Origin: Cylindrobasidium torrendii FP15055 ss-10
Lineage: Eukaryota > Basidiomycota > Agaricomycetes > Agaricales > Physalacriaceae
DNA: 64,000 bases
Assembly: GCA_000934385.1 (NCBI GenBank)
Contig: KN880494.1
Coordinates: 56,062-120,061, forward strand
Direction of reading: 5' to 3'
The notes under the pieces were generated by a model, which worked only from the letters and a program-made list of their open reading frames with translations, was not told where the DNA came from and did no database searches. The position numbers and the translations under genes were made by a program. Positions 41,914 through 51,390 of this stretch are shown one piece after another (within the stretch, counting starts at the first letter, position 1; each line of letters begins with the position of its first letter).

Positions 41914-44567
41914 ATGAACGTCTGGGTACGTAGGCACCGAGCTGGCCATTGTTATTATCGCTGATTGCATTTATAGACTGAACATAGAAATCCCGAAGGT
42001 CGGACGTACTGGTTCAACACCGGAACTCGCGAAAGTGTATGGGAGAAACCTGATGGTACGTGCACTCTTCCTGTAGACCTGTCTTTATTTGACCACGTTT
42101 ATAGTTCTCAAAACGCCATTCGAGGTGCGCTCGACAATCTAGCTCTAATTAAGCCGAGACGTTCTCACTGAAATTGCTCCAGCGCGCGCTCAACGAGACA
42201 AAATGGAAGGAGTACTTTTCCAGTGGAAGAAAGTACTTCTACAATGTGCGTAGCTCTTCATGGCGACCGACTCATCTAAATTCCATCTGTATAGACGGAA
42301 ACAAAAGAGTCCAAGTGGGATATGCCCGACGAATTGAAGCAGCTGATGGAAAAGGTCGAGAAAGAGGGTAGCGGGCAGCTTGTGACCATAGGGTGCGTCC
42401 TTACATGTATCACTGCGATATTGCTCGAACCTTGGCTAGATCAATTGCGCCGGCTGCAACACCAGCTATCGAGGCAACACAGCAAAACAACATGCAAGTC
42501 GGTGCCCACACTGGCGGTGCACCGAGCAACGGCGCACTACCGTCGCGCCCCAACTTCCCCGAAGACCCGGTCATCCCCCACAATGGATTTGCAACATACG
42601 AAGAGGGAGAGAAGGCGTTTATGCATTTGCTACGCAAGGCTGGCGTTGACCCCACCTGGACGTGGGACCAGACAATGCGTGGCATCATCACCGATCCTCT
42701 TTATCGTGCACTAAACAGTCTGTCTGAGAAAAAAGCTGTATTTGAAAAGGCAGGGCTTAAATGGTCATCCGCCTGCACATTCTGACCATCTCTACAGTAT
42801 ACTACTTCTTTGATCACCAAAGAGAAGGAAGAACGCGAGGCGCGCCTGGCAAAGCTTCGCCCCGCCCTCCGGAACATGCTCAAGGGCAACCCCAATGTGT
42901 TCCACTATAGTACTTTCGCCACTGCCGATAAGTTGTTCTCTCAGCATCCCATCTGGCAGACTGCCCGTATCGAGGCAGAGCGCAAGCTTATTTTTGAGGA
43001 ATATGTCGCAGATCTCCAGGCCCGTGAGCAAGTACGTTTTTCATCCTCTCTTCATGTATACGTAGGCTTACATTTCTTTTAGGCAGAACGCGCCGCGGCC
43101 CGCACGCGCGCGACAGCGAAGGTGGTGTCCCTCTTTAAACAGCTTGGTGTCGACGCCTTCACACGCTGGCGCAGCGCACACAGCCTTCTGCTTGAATCAG
43201 AAGAATTCAAAGCGGATCCCGAACTTCAGAAGCTACCTCCGCTTGACATTCTACTCGCATTTGAAGACTTTAGTAGGATCAAAGAGCGCGAGTTCGATGA
43301 CCTGATGCGGAGGGAACAGGTCGAGACGACCAGGAAGCGGAGGCGGGCCCGCGAGGGATTCAAGGTATGCTAATTGAGGTCTATCATATGCGAAGTTGTT
43401 GATACCTTGCATCCAGTCTCTCTTGAAGGAGCTCGTCGATGCGGGAAAGATCAAGGCGCGTACCAAGTGGAAAGAGGTCTACCCTCTGTTCTCCAACGAC
43501 GAACGCTATCTCAACATGCTTGGCAACCCTGGATCCAACCAGCTCGAGCTGTTCTGGGATGTTGTTGACCAGTTCGACCAGCAGCTTGACGCAAAAATTG
43601 CGTCGTTCGAGGATGCGATGAAGGAACACGATCCCGAGTTTGCGGTCACGGCTGAGATGTCGATGGATGATTTCAAGGCGGCCACAGCCAAGCTCAATCT
43701 CGAGGGTATCACAGATGATGATGTTAAGGAGATGTACACGGCGGTGAGTAACTCCCAGATGGTGTGCGAGCATATAACTGACTGTCAGTAGCTCAATGTC
43801 ATCGCAGTCAAGAAGCAGGCTGAGGAGAAGCGGCGAGCAGAGCGGAAGGTTCGCCATATGCAAGACGATTTGCGATACGCCCTCAAGAAATTGTCGGACC
43901 CTATCGACCTGAACGCGTCGTACGAAGAGGTATTTACGTGCCATTCCATCGTCGCTTCCGTCTGACCTCCTGCAGTCTGTCCCATTGATGAGCCATCTGC
44001 CCGAGTACAAGGCCTTGGTTGACGAAGAAGCGCGAAAGGCTGCGTTTGCCAAGTTTGTCAAACGGCAGAAGGAGCGCCAGCGTGAAGCAGCGGCATCAGA
44101 GGATGGGTCTACGACAAGTCGCAAGCGAAAGGAGCCTGCACGGGACAGGGATGACCGTGACCATGAGCGGGATTATCGTGGCAGTGGGCGCCATCGGGAC
44201 TCTCACTATGAAAGGCGAAAGGACTACGACCGCGATAGGGACCGTGACTATGACAGGGACCGAGACTATCGCAGTAGTCGACACGATGATAGACGGCGGG
44301 ACCGAGACAGGAAGGAAAGCAAGTATGCAAGCGTAGACGTGGAGATGGCGCCAGAGAAACGCGAAAGAGAGAGGGACAGGGATATGGACGTTGATGAGGG
44401 GCCTGTGGATAAGGTGTGTCTCTTTGTCGTTGCTGTGGTTATTCGACCTAATAATCGCGGCCCAGAAGCCGAGGCTCCAGCTTGATAAAAAGTCGGAGGA
44501 TAGGATGGACGGAGTTGAGAGTAGCAAAGTTGAGAGAGAGGATACACCCGAAGAAGGGGAGATTTGA
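41914..44567 (+). CDS. PRP40: U1 snRNP-associated splicing factor Prp40
   Basis: Prp40 bridges the 5' splice site and branch point during early spliceosome assembly and has two WW and several FF domains. The first coding exon is four codons (MNVW, 41914-41925), and the first Trp of WW1 is split off by the intron; the next exon gives [28 protein letters not shown]2 is [36 protein letters not shown]. The FF domains start at [20 protein letters not shown] and continue with [20 protein letters not shown] and [20 protein letters not shown]. An RD/RE/DY-rich tail (REAAASEDG... [13 protein letters not shown]) ends the protein at GEI. About ten introns are seen. The gene meets the Kei1 gene tail-to-tail. 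Confidence 0.93.
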
Positions 44568-45104
44568 TTCGATTTCGTGGTGTTCTACCTGCTTCCAGAA
44601 TTTGACGTGTTTTGTCGTCAAATGCGAAGCGTAGGCGGGGAATATGCACCCTGCATTCAGTCCACGGGTACTCTCAGGGTACTTACTCTTAAATACGATT
44701 CCATTGCGGCGTGTCTTTGAGGTAGGTCGGTTGGAGCCAAGCACGTCGGGTTGATAGCGACTGCCATCGTGTACTATCCGGGTGCCAGCACTGACCCAAG
44801 GCGTGCGTCTCAGCATGCATTACTATCCTGGAAAGACCCCCAGGCGATTTCCTTGGTCTTGTCAAGGGAATATTTATGGTGGCAGTTTCGATATATCAGT
44901 GTCCTGGGCACAGCTGTACGCAACCTATACAGAACTCAAGTCGATGGACTCGCAGGATGGGCGACCTAGGTCGGGATCCCGTTGCTTCGGTAGCTGAACA
45001 ATGTGCAAGGATTACAGATAGAGTATTAATTGGCCGCCGTGAAATATTACGTTTGTATGTGGAACGAGCGTGAGTGTATGTACAAGAAGTAACAACAACG
45101 ACTA
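44568..45104. other. Intergenic between PRP40 and Kei1 3' ends
   Basis: Convergent 3' ends. Short forward open frames lack family resemblance. No gene is seen. Confidence 0.5.
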
Positions 45105-46215
45105 CTACCGCAGATTCCGCTCATCATCCGTCCGACTCCCAGAACTACTTTCATGGGTGCCCGTTCTCGAATGTGGCCTAGAGCCCGAGGTATAGGTGAG
45201 CTCATCCTCATCGAAGAGGATGTCATCCTCCCCATTGTCGACGGTCAGGCTACGGTTGAGGCTGGAACCCTTCTGTCTTCTTGGCCGACCTGGAGGCGGC
45301 GCATTGACAAAATCGGCAAAGCTAGAGACAGAATTGCCGGTGTTTGGCGTGCGGACGGGGCGACGGTAGAAGTCATCCGCCTCTGCGTCTTCATCTTCAC
45401 CGTAGCCTGCTAATGCGGAATCGTAGTTCGACGAGATGGACATGTTGTTTATGTGACGGGGTGGGGCCCTACCGAGCTTGCGGTATGAACCAGAGCGGAG
45501 GTGATGGGCAAAGGAGTAGATGAGGAGAATAAAGTATAGCTAAAGAGGGCAGGGTAAACAGCGGGACGTCAGAGTAGCGGTAAGCGTACCTTCACTACCC
45601 AAGAGAGAATGATGATGGTGAGGGCAAAGCCCTTTTCGCGATTCCAGATACTGAGCGCAGCCTGCTTGCGTTCATCTCCTGACAAGGGTGGACTAGAGAG
45701 GATGGCACCGTCGATGATTTGCTGCTGGGCCGGGGAGTAGGCTTGGTGCTCGCCGTCATGAGCGGTCTTGAGCCACCACTTGACAGCGAAGTAGATGGTC
45801 CAGGACGTGGAAAAGACATGATCTGCGAAATAGAAATGTGCAAAGTACAACGTTTGACGCGGATTCTCCTAGACAAAGATGAGCGCAGCCTACGCGCAGC
45901 ATTGGGCACGCACCTCCTTGACGGCCCCCAGCCCACGGTAGAGCGCGTAGAGTGCGACAACGGAGTAGATGTACATTGTCCCTTGTGCCCATGAGTCCAA
46001 GGAACCGGTTGCACCAGCAATGAGACCGTAGATGCCGGCCACTTTGTTGAACAGCTGTGCGAGGATGCATGAATAAATCTGTCTCCCGCATCCTCATCGC
46101 CGTTGATACGCACAGCGAAGAGTAACACCACTGTTGTGCCCGTCTTGATATCCAAAATCGAGAAAAATGTCGAGAGCGGCCACATGCGCCATTCCGGGCG
46201 GAGCGTGAGCTTCAT
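45105..46215 (-). CDS. KEI1: Kei1-type subunit of inositol phosphorylceramide synthase
   Basis: Kei1 is a Golgi membrane protein that activates and localises the Aur1 inositol phosphorylceramide synthase. The start at 46215 reads MKLTLRPEWRMWPLSTFFSI, then LDIKTGTTVVLLFA. Further exons give LFNKVAGIYGLIAGATGSLD, YIYSVVALYALYRGLG, LYFAHFYFADHVFSTSWTIY and ALTIIILSWVVK followed by LYFILLIYSFAHHLRSGSYR, four membrane segments in all. The C-terminal tail is cytosolic-looking, with a dilysine-free but Arg-rich, Ser-rich and acidic composition (DDFYRRPVRTP...). Introns lie near 46110, 45912 and 45590. The start codon is only 49 bp from the start of the eIF4E-like gene on the opposite strand. Confidence 0.87.
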
Positions 46216-46264
46216 GGTTGCAGCAAAACAAGGTCCGTTTGATCACGTTTTCTTCTTTCTTGCC
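46216..46264. promoter_or_regulatory. 49-bp shared promoter between KEI1 and the eIF4E-2 gene
   Basis: The two divergent start codons (46215 reverse, 46265 forward) are 49 bp apart. Both leaders must be very short, or the promoters overlap the opposite coding region. No TATA box is seen. Confidence 0.5.
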
Positions 46265-47204
46265 ATGATGACGGCGAACACTAGCTACTTTCCGACTCAA
46301 CCAGGCTCTCGCTTCCTCGCAAACGCATCGGGACCATCACCTACATTGTCTGGTGCCGGCGCCCCCTCATTGTCCCGCCTTCCCGCCGCAAACCAATCGG
46401 TGGACGACGCGCCTGTGATGAATGGCAACGGTCCCCATCCGCTGAGAAACACGTATGTTCGTGCATGAATCGACTCTTAAGGCCATCCCCCACTCACTGT
46501 CCGCCAGCTGGGTGTACTGGTTTCGCCAACAGCGTTCTCCGGGCAATAAGATTGTTAGCTACGAAGATGGCATCAGGCGGATATCTTCTTTTGACACTGT
46601 ATGTCTTATTTCATTCCTCTCTCCTCTTCTAACGCTTTTTTCGGCCAGGTTGAATCCTTTTGGACGCTGTGGACACACCTATCGCCTCCCTCTGGATTGC
46701 AGCCCACCACGGACTACCTACTTTTCCACTCTGGTATCGAGCGCCCAGTGTGGGAGGACCCACTGAACATCACTGGCGGCAAATGGATAATAAGGTTGAA
46801 GAAAGGCGTCTCCGACCGCATCTGGGAAGACCTTGTTCTTGCCATCATCGGCGAGCAGTTCGACACCGACCCTACCTCGCAGTACCCCGAGATCTGCGGG
46901 TGCACCATCAGTGTCCGCCAGCACGAGGATATCATTTCACTCTGGAACCGCATTGATTCTGAGCCCAAAACGAACCGCATCAGGTGCGTGCTCAAGAAGT
47001 TGTTGTCAAAGTTTTTCTGAAGGCTGAAGCAGAGATACAATCCGACGCGTCCTTAATCTTACCCCCGCAACTGTTATGGAGTATAAGTCAAACAATGGTG
47101 AGTGTCCCGTCCTGCCGCGTACGACTACTCAATCCCTGGCAGATTCCATGCAGGATAAATCTAGCTTCCGCAACTCAGCGGTCGACAGGACTCCAGCCTC
47201 ATGA
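46265..47204 (+). CDS. Class II eIF4E (4EHP-like cap-binding protein)
   Basis: Proteins of this group bind mRNA caps, mostly to repress or tune translation. The start at 46265 gives MMTANTSYFPTQPGSRFLAN and a Ser/Pro-rich leader, then HPLRNTWVYWFRQQR, GNKIVSYEDGIRRISSFDTV, ESFWTLWTHL, LLFHSGIERPVWEDPLNI, TGGKWIIRLKKGVSDRIWED, LVLAIIGEQF, CGCTISVRQHEDIISLWNR and the C-terminal block IRRVLNLTPATVMEYKSNN, then DSMQDKSSFRNS. At the position of the first cap-stacking Trp of class I eIF4E there is Tyr (VSYEDGI); the second stacking Trp (VWEDP) is kept. Introns lie near 46453-46507, 46600-46648, 46983-47030 and 47099-47145. The stop is at 47202-47204. Confidence 0.9.
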
Positions 47205-47635
47205 CAGATGTATATAGTGAGCCATACCATGTTGTTGTACACACGCTACACTGTACAATGTTTCCGAGCACTGCTGTTTTCGTTGTGCTCTCCATCTGCC
47301 AGTAATGCTGCCAGTGTGTCCGAAATCCCATCATCCTCCGAGAGTCCATCAACCAGCTATCTGTCCCGCTGGCTCTCCTTATGCTCGCCAGCATCATGAG
47401 CATATCCGAGACATTGACGCCGAATCCCTGGGTTAGCGCGTAAAATGCTCATGGTGTCCTATGGTGTCCCGACAAACACTGCAGGGTTGCGCTCGCACTT
47501 AAGGATGCCTTCCGTTCAAGCGGTTCCTCAGTAGTAAGCGTATTAGTCAGTCTGGGATAAGTCAGACCTCACCAGCGTGCTATAAAGTCTCGAGTAGCAG
47601 CTACCTTCACACCCAGTGCAAAACCTCTGCGAACC
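47205..47635. other. Intergenic, presumed promoter of the first EthD gene
   Basis: Contains a TATA box close to the next ATG. Nothing else is recognised. Confidence 0.5.
47581..47587 (+). promoter_or_regulatory. TATA box of first EthD gene
   Basis: TATAAAG lies 49 bp upstream of the ATG at 47636. A TATA box suggests regulated expression. Confidence 0.5.
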
Positions 47636-48167
47636 ATGACCACCCTTCCTTTGAGCAACAAGACGTGGCCTGTCCCACCCAGATCCGACCGTGCACGCCT
47701 GTTGTCGTTCATCAAGCGTAAGGAGGGCCTATCCAAGGAAGAGTTCTTCGAGTACTTCTATAAGAAGCATGTGCCTGCGATGCTCGAAGTCATGCCCAAA
47801 CCAGGATTTCTCAAGTTGCATCTAGTGCGCATCCATCACGCAAGGGTCAGGTAGGCTTTGCAGTTGCTCACCCGAGTTCGTAGATGGAAATCAACGACGA
47901 GATCAATGCTATCCTAGCGGGCTACGGGGCAAAAACGATGCAAGATTACGACGCAGCGATGATCATCGAGGCGCCCTCGTGGGACGACCTGTTCAAGGTG
48001 TGGAAATATGGTCCCGTTAAAAATTTCGGGGGTTCACTGGGACTCCGCCACAGGTTAGAAACGACGAGAAGTTCTTTCAAGCTCGTATGGAAGATGAGGC
48101 TCACTTCATTGACATCTCTGCGACTATGCCGATCCCTCTCGCCGTGATTCCATTCCTCGATAATTGA
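47636..48167 (+). CDS. EthD-domain protein, copy 1
   Basis: EthD-fold proteins are small dimeric alpha/beta barrels found next to oxidative or polyketide pathways; few have a proven reaction. Exon 1 reads MTTLPLSNKTWPVPPRSDRA, RLLSFIKRKEGLSKEEFFEY and FYKKHVPAMLEVMPKPGF, ending KLHL; an intron from about 47830 ends at the TAG before 47884, and MEINDEINAILAGYGAKTMQ, DYDAAMIIEAPSWDDLFK follows. After a second intron (about 47998-48053) comes VRNDEKFFQARMEDEAHFID and ISATMPIPLAVIPFLDN, with stop at 48165-48167. The length of about 135 residues is normal. The copy at 48742-49278 has the same exon pattern and ends in the same FLDN, so the two arose by tandem duplication. Confidence 0.85.
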
Positions 48168-48741
48168 GGTGCAGATGTTTGATGTACGATTCTCAAAGAA
48201 GCCCGTTTCCGCGTAATTTACAGTATTTATTATAGATGACTGGCGTGAACGGACCGCACTCTAAAATTGAAAATGTGAACATAGACCGGAATTGAACCCC
48301 AGCGTTCAGTGAGAGAGCGTTGCGATTGGTCAGACTACATGTACGTAAGCACAAAGCCGATGATTGCGATCAACAATTCAAACATATGCACTGCTCTTGG
48401 GTCTTACTGTTGTAGATGACACCGGATTTGGGGAAGTAGCCGACATACGACCGTTAGATTCGTAGGAAGCCAATATCGGATCCCACTGCGGTCACTACTA
48501 CTACCTAGTACAAAACCTTTTTACGAGTATACGTCGCTGCACACTAATACTCTATAGATGCCCGTTTTGCCGAAAGATGGTTATGACTAACCTCAATAAA
48601 CCAACAGGCAAATCGGCCAGTCTTCTTATAGCAACTCAACATTCACTATTCAAAAATCAATGCCTAGGTTGAAGGGTACAAAAGGACGAGAGTAAACGCT
48701 CCCTGTTCTCCTCAACTACTTGCTCATCTACTCGTGCTATC
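48168..48741. other. Spacer between the two EthD genes
   Basis: The spacer contains a degenerate tRNA-like segment (48278-48344, reverse strand) and the promoter of the second EthD gene. No other gene is recognised. Confidence 0.5.
48278..48344 (-). pseudogene. Degenerate tRNA-like sequence
   Basis: Read on the reverse strand, the segment has a GTAGTCT start like the D arm of tRNA-Glu, CTCTCTCAC like its anticodon loop and GGGGTTCAATTCC like a T arm. The acceptor and anticodon stems do not pair and the T stem is poor, so it cannot be a working tRNA. It may be a tRNA remnant or part of a tRNA-derived SINE. Confidence 0.3.
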
Positions 48742-49278
48742 ATGGCTACAGCTGCCACTACGCTGCCACCGAAGTCTGAGCGCGCGCGCCTTTTGGTCCT
48801 CGTCAAGCGAAAAGCCGGGACGACCAAAGAAGAGTTTTGCGAGTACTGGTGGAAGCAACACAGCCCTACCATGTTCGCCCACATCCCGGAGCCTAGTTTC
48901 CGCAGGTTCGATCAGGTCAGCACTGAGTACCATGAGGCCTGAGGCCATGAGGGCGTAATCAACCAGCGAGTTAAACATTAATGACTGAATTTCTGCTGTA
49001 GATGCACGTCAACGACGAGATCAACGCCCAGCTGGCGAAGTTCGGGGCGAAGACGACAAATCAATGGGACGGAATCGCATTGATTGAGGCTGCGTCGTGG
49101 GAGGAGCTTTTCAAGGTCACTCGCATGGCTTCAATCTTCCCCTGTACTAACACCATACAAACAGATCATGAATGACACAGAGTATGCCAAAATTCGGGAG
49201 GAAGACGAAGCCAGGTTTGCGGACCGCGCAGAGACGCTGCTTATTCCAGTCGTCAACATTAACTTTCTCGACAACTAA
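48742..49278 (+). CDS. EthD-domain protein, copy 2
   Basis: Paralogue of the protein at 47636-48167. Exon 1 reads MATAATTLPPKSERARLLVL, VKRKAGTTKEEFCEYWWKQH and SPTMFAHIPEPSFRRFDQ. An intron (about 48916-49002) leads to MHVNDEINAQLAKFGAKTTN, QWDGIALIEAASWEELFK; another (about 49116-49164) leads to IMNDTEYAKIREEDEARFAD and LLIPVVNINFLDN, stopping at 49276-49278. Both introns sit at the same codon positions as in copy 1. The conserved stretch WWKQHSPTM in copy 2 is FYKKHVPAM in copy 1. The copies are clearly diverged, so the duplication is not recent. Function is unknown. Confidence 0.87.
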
Positions 49279-49496
49279 TTTTGGTTGTTGGGCAAGATAG
49301 GTGGGGGAAGAAAGAGACAGGAATAATGAATGTATTGTGTCCTATCTTTGTAACTTTACGGGCTCGTATGTGTCAGCCAACCACTTGCTTCAGCTCGTGA
49401 CATCCTCGTTGGAGGTGGATGATAAACGAGCATTTGACAAGAGCCTTATCCACAGCAGACTCGGTAGAGCGCTCTCTATCATTCACAGGTGTGCAT

Positions 49497-50770
49497 CTAT
49501 GCAGATTTTCCACTCCGCCAGTCCAGATAGCTTTGGACGAGCGTCAGATGTGGTGGCAACACCTCACCAGCACCAGCCCTACCCATCTCCCACATACACT
49601 CGGAAGACATGGTGAGCAGCAGACTGGCCAGCGACCATCCTACCAGCCATACAACTCCCAGCGCACCGTCCACCTTGCGCCCAGTAACGCGTTGGTAGTA
49701 CACTTCAATCATCACCCCGACACCGCTGAGCACGAAAAACGGTGTCGTCGTATAGCAAAGCCCGCGCGGCCGGTTGGATGCCCAGAACGACGAGTCGTGC
49801 CAAAGACCTGAGAGTAGGAAGGTGCCCATCACGTAGCCTGGACGGCCGAAGAGGTAGCCAAGCGGAACCCCTCCCATACGCGTACAGATATCGCGCATAA
49901 CCTGTTGCCACCCTCTCCCCCAGAACGTAGTCAACGAGCGCGCCTTGTGGAGGGATCGGTATGGAGATGGCCACTGCTCCGGGTCCTGTCGTATAAGCAC
50001 GACGCCGATGATACTGGACAGCATGTAATTTGAGGCTGTCAGAGAGTAGACGACTGTGGGTACCAGGACCGCCTCGACGACGCGGCGCTGATAATATGGA
50101 AGTGAATCCGGATGTCTGTGCACAAACACCTGAAGGAACATTGCGCCTTCATAAATCAAGGCATTTGCTACATAGAGACCAAATCTCTGGGCAGAAAAGG
50201 AGATGCGAGTGAGCTTTCGTCCATCGTGTTCGGGTCGACCGCTGTAGTTCCAGCCTATGCCGGAAACGTTGCCAAAAAGGTCGGCTGCATCCCAAAGAAT
50301 ATCTGCCGTGCTGCGCGGTCCAGTGCGTTTCTTGCCTACCCGCACAAGAGTTCTTCTTTCAAACGCCCATCCCGTCATACGCAGGGTCATCCCTGTTGCA
50401 AGGTTCTGCGGCTGCTTCAGCCACAACATACCCCGGCGAGTGGAAGGAGAGGACGTACTACATGGACGGCATTCATGCCTTCGTTCTGTGGGTTGCCTCC
50501 GCTGAAGTCCAGATACATGATATCGCGGTAGGCCGTATAGTACATGAGAGGGAGGAGAGCGAATCGGTAGATACGTGTGTTGGGTAGCGTTACCAAGACT
50601 GCCGCGATGAAATAGAGTACGAAAGGAGGCAAATACAAAGCGTAGCCTTCCCAGCCATCGCTCAGAGAAACGTGTCCTGCAGAGCTAGCAAACCATCCAC
50701 GTTCACTGTGCGAGAACCGTGATGAGTATTCGGGCGGTCAGACGAAGTGTAGAACGTACCAAGGGGACAT
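49497..50770 (-). CDS. Wax-synthase-like membrane-bound O-acyltransferase
   Basis: The protein belongs to the fungal wax synthase domain group of MBOAT-like enzymes, which move acyl groups to alcohols or secondary metabolites; the substrate is unknown. The first coding exon is 11 bases (50770-50760, MSP plus two bases), then CERGWFASSAGHVSLSDGWE. The membrane segments YLPPFVLYFIAAVLVTLP and RFALLPLMYYTAYRDIMYLD precede an intron near 50465-50413. The second half has the FERRTLVRVGKK and GIGWNYSGRPEHD region, RISFSAQRFGLYVANALIYE, the TTFWGRGWQQVMRDI motif and VMGTFLLSGLWHDSSFWASN with the expected active-site His. The C-terminus has two more hydrophobic helices. The intron near 50440 is my best fit and could be placed a few codons differently. 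Confidence 0.78.
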
Positions 50771-51390
50771 GGCGGGAAGTTTGGATGAGGAAGAATACGC
50801 TAAACTCTGGTTGTGAATTTATATCATAGCATGGCTAAAACACGGATGACTGTCAGGCCCCTGTTGGCGCTTGTTTCGCATCATCAAAACATAGCTTTTC
50901 CTGCGTTCCCAAACGCCGCCCACTAACCGACAATAAAGACAAAGACTGTAAAATTCACTCCGTGGGGATTATTGCGAAGACTCGTCTTCAAGGTGGGGAG
51001 ACGTTGAAGGACACATTCAGGACACATTGGCTCTTGAGAGTGGTTGCTAAAGGCAAACCCCGGGACATCGGACCGAATGCGGTAAGAATCATAAGATGAA
51101 CAACTCCGAGTCTAGTGGATGCTTTAAGTTAGGTAAGTACCTGGCAACTACAGGTATAAACTTTGCACAATCCAAGGCCATTCTTGTTCTTTCCACTCAT
51201 GGTCGACCGCCAATGACTCATCAAGCTTACAGTAACGGGTGATTGGATGTGCTTGTCCCGTGGACCTACCTAGTACAAGCCTGCCTTCAAGGCAAATATG
51301 ATTTCCTAATGTACATCGTTAGTAAATATCTCACTACATTCAGATACATAAGCCATGGCCTCGTCCAGCGAGCGTGGTCGAGTACATGGA
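50771..51390. other. Intergenic, presumed promoter of the MBOAT gene
   Basis: A GATATAAAT-like element (about 50817-50825, reverse strand) lies 47-55 bp upstream of the MBOAT start. The rest holds nothing recognised. Confidence 0.4.

Noticed and set aside
49497..50770. MBOAT gene plus EthD pair as a biosynthetic gene cluster
   Set aside because: No polyketide, terpene or peptide synthase and no P450 or transporter is nearby, so a cluster cannot be claimed.
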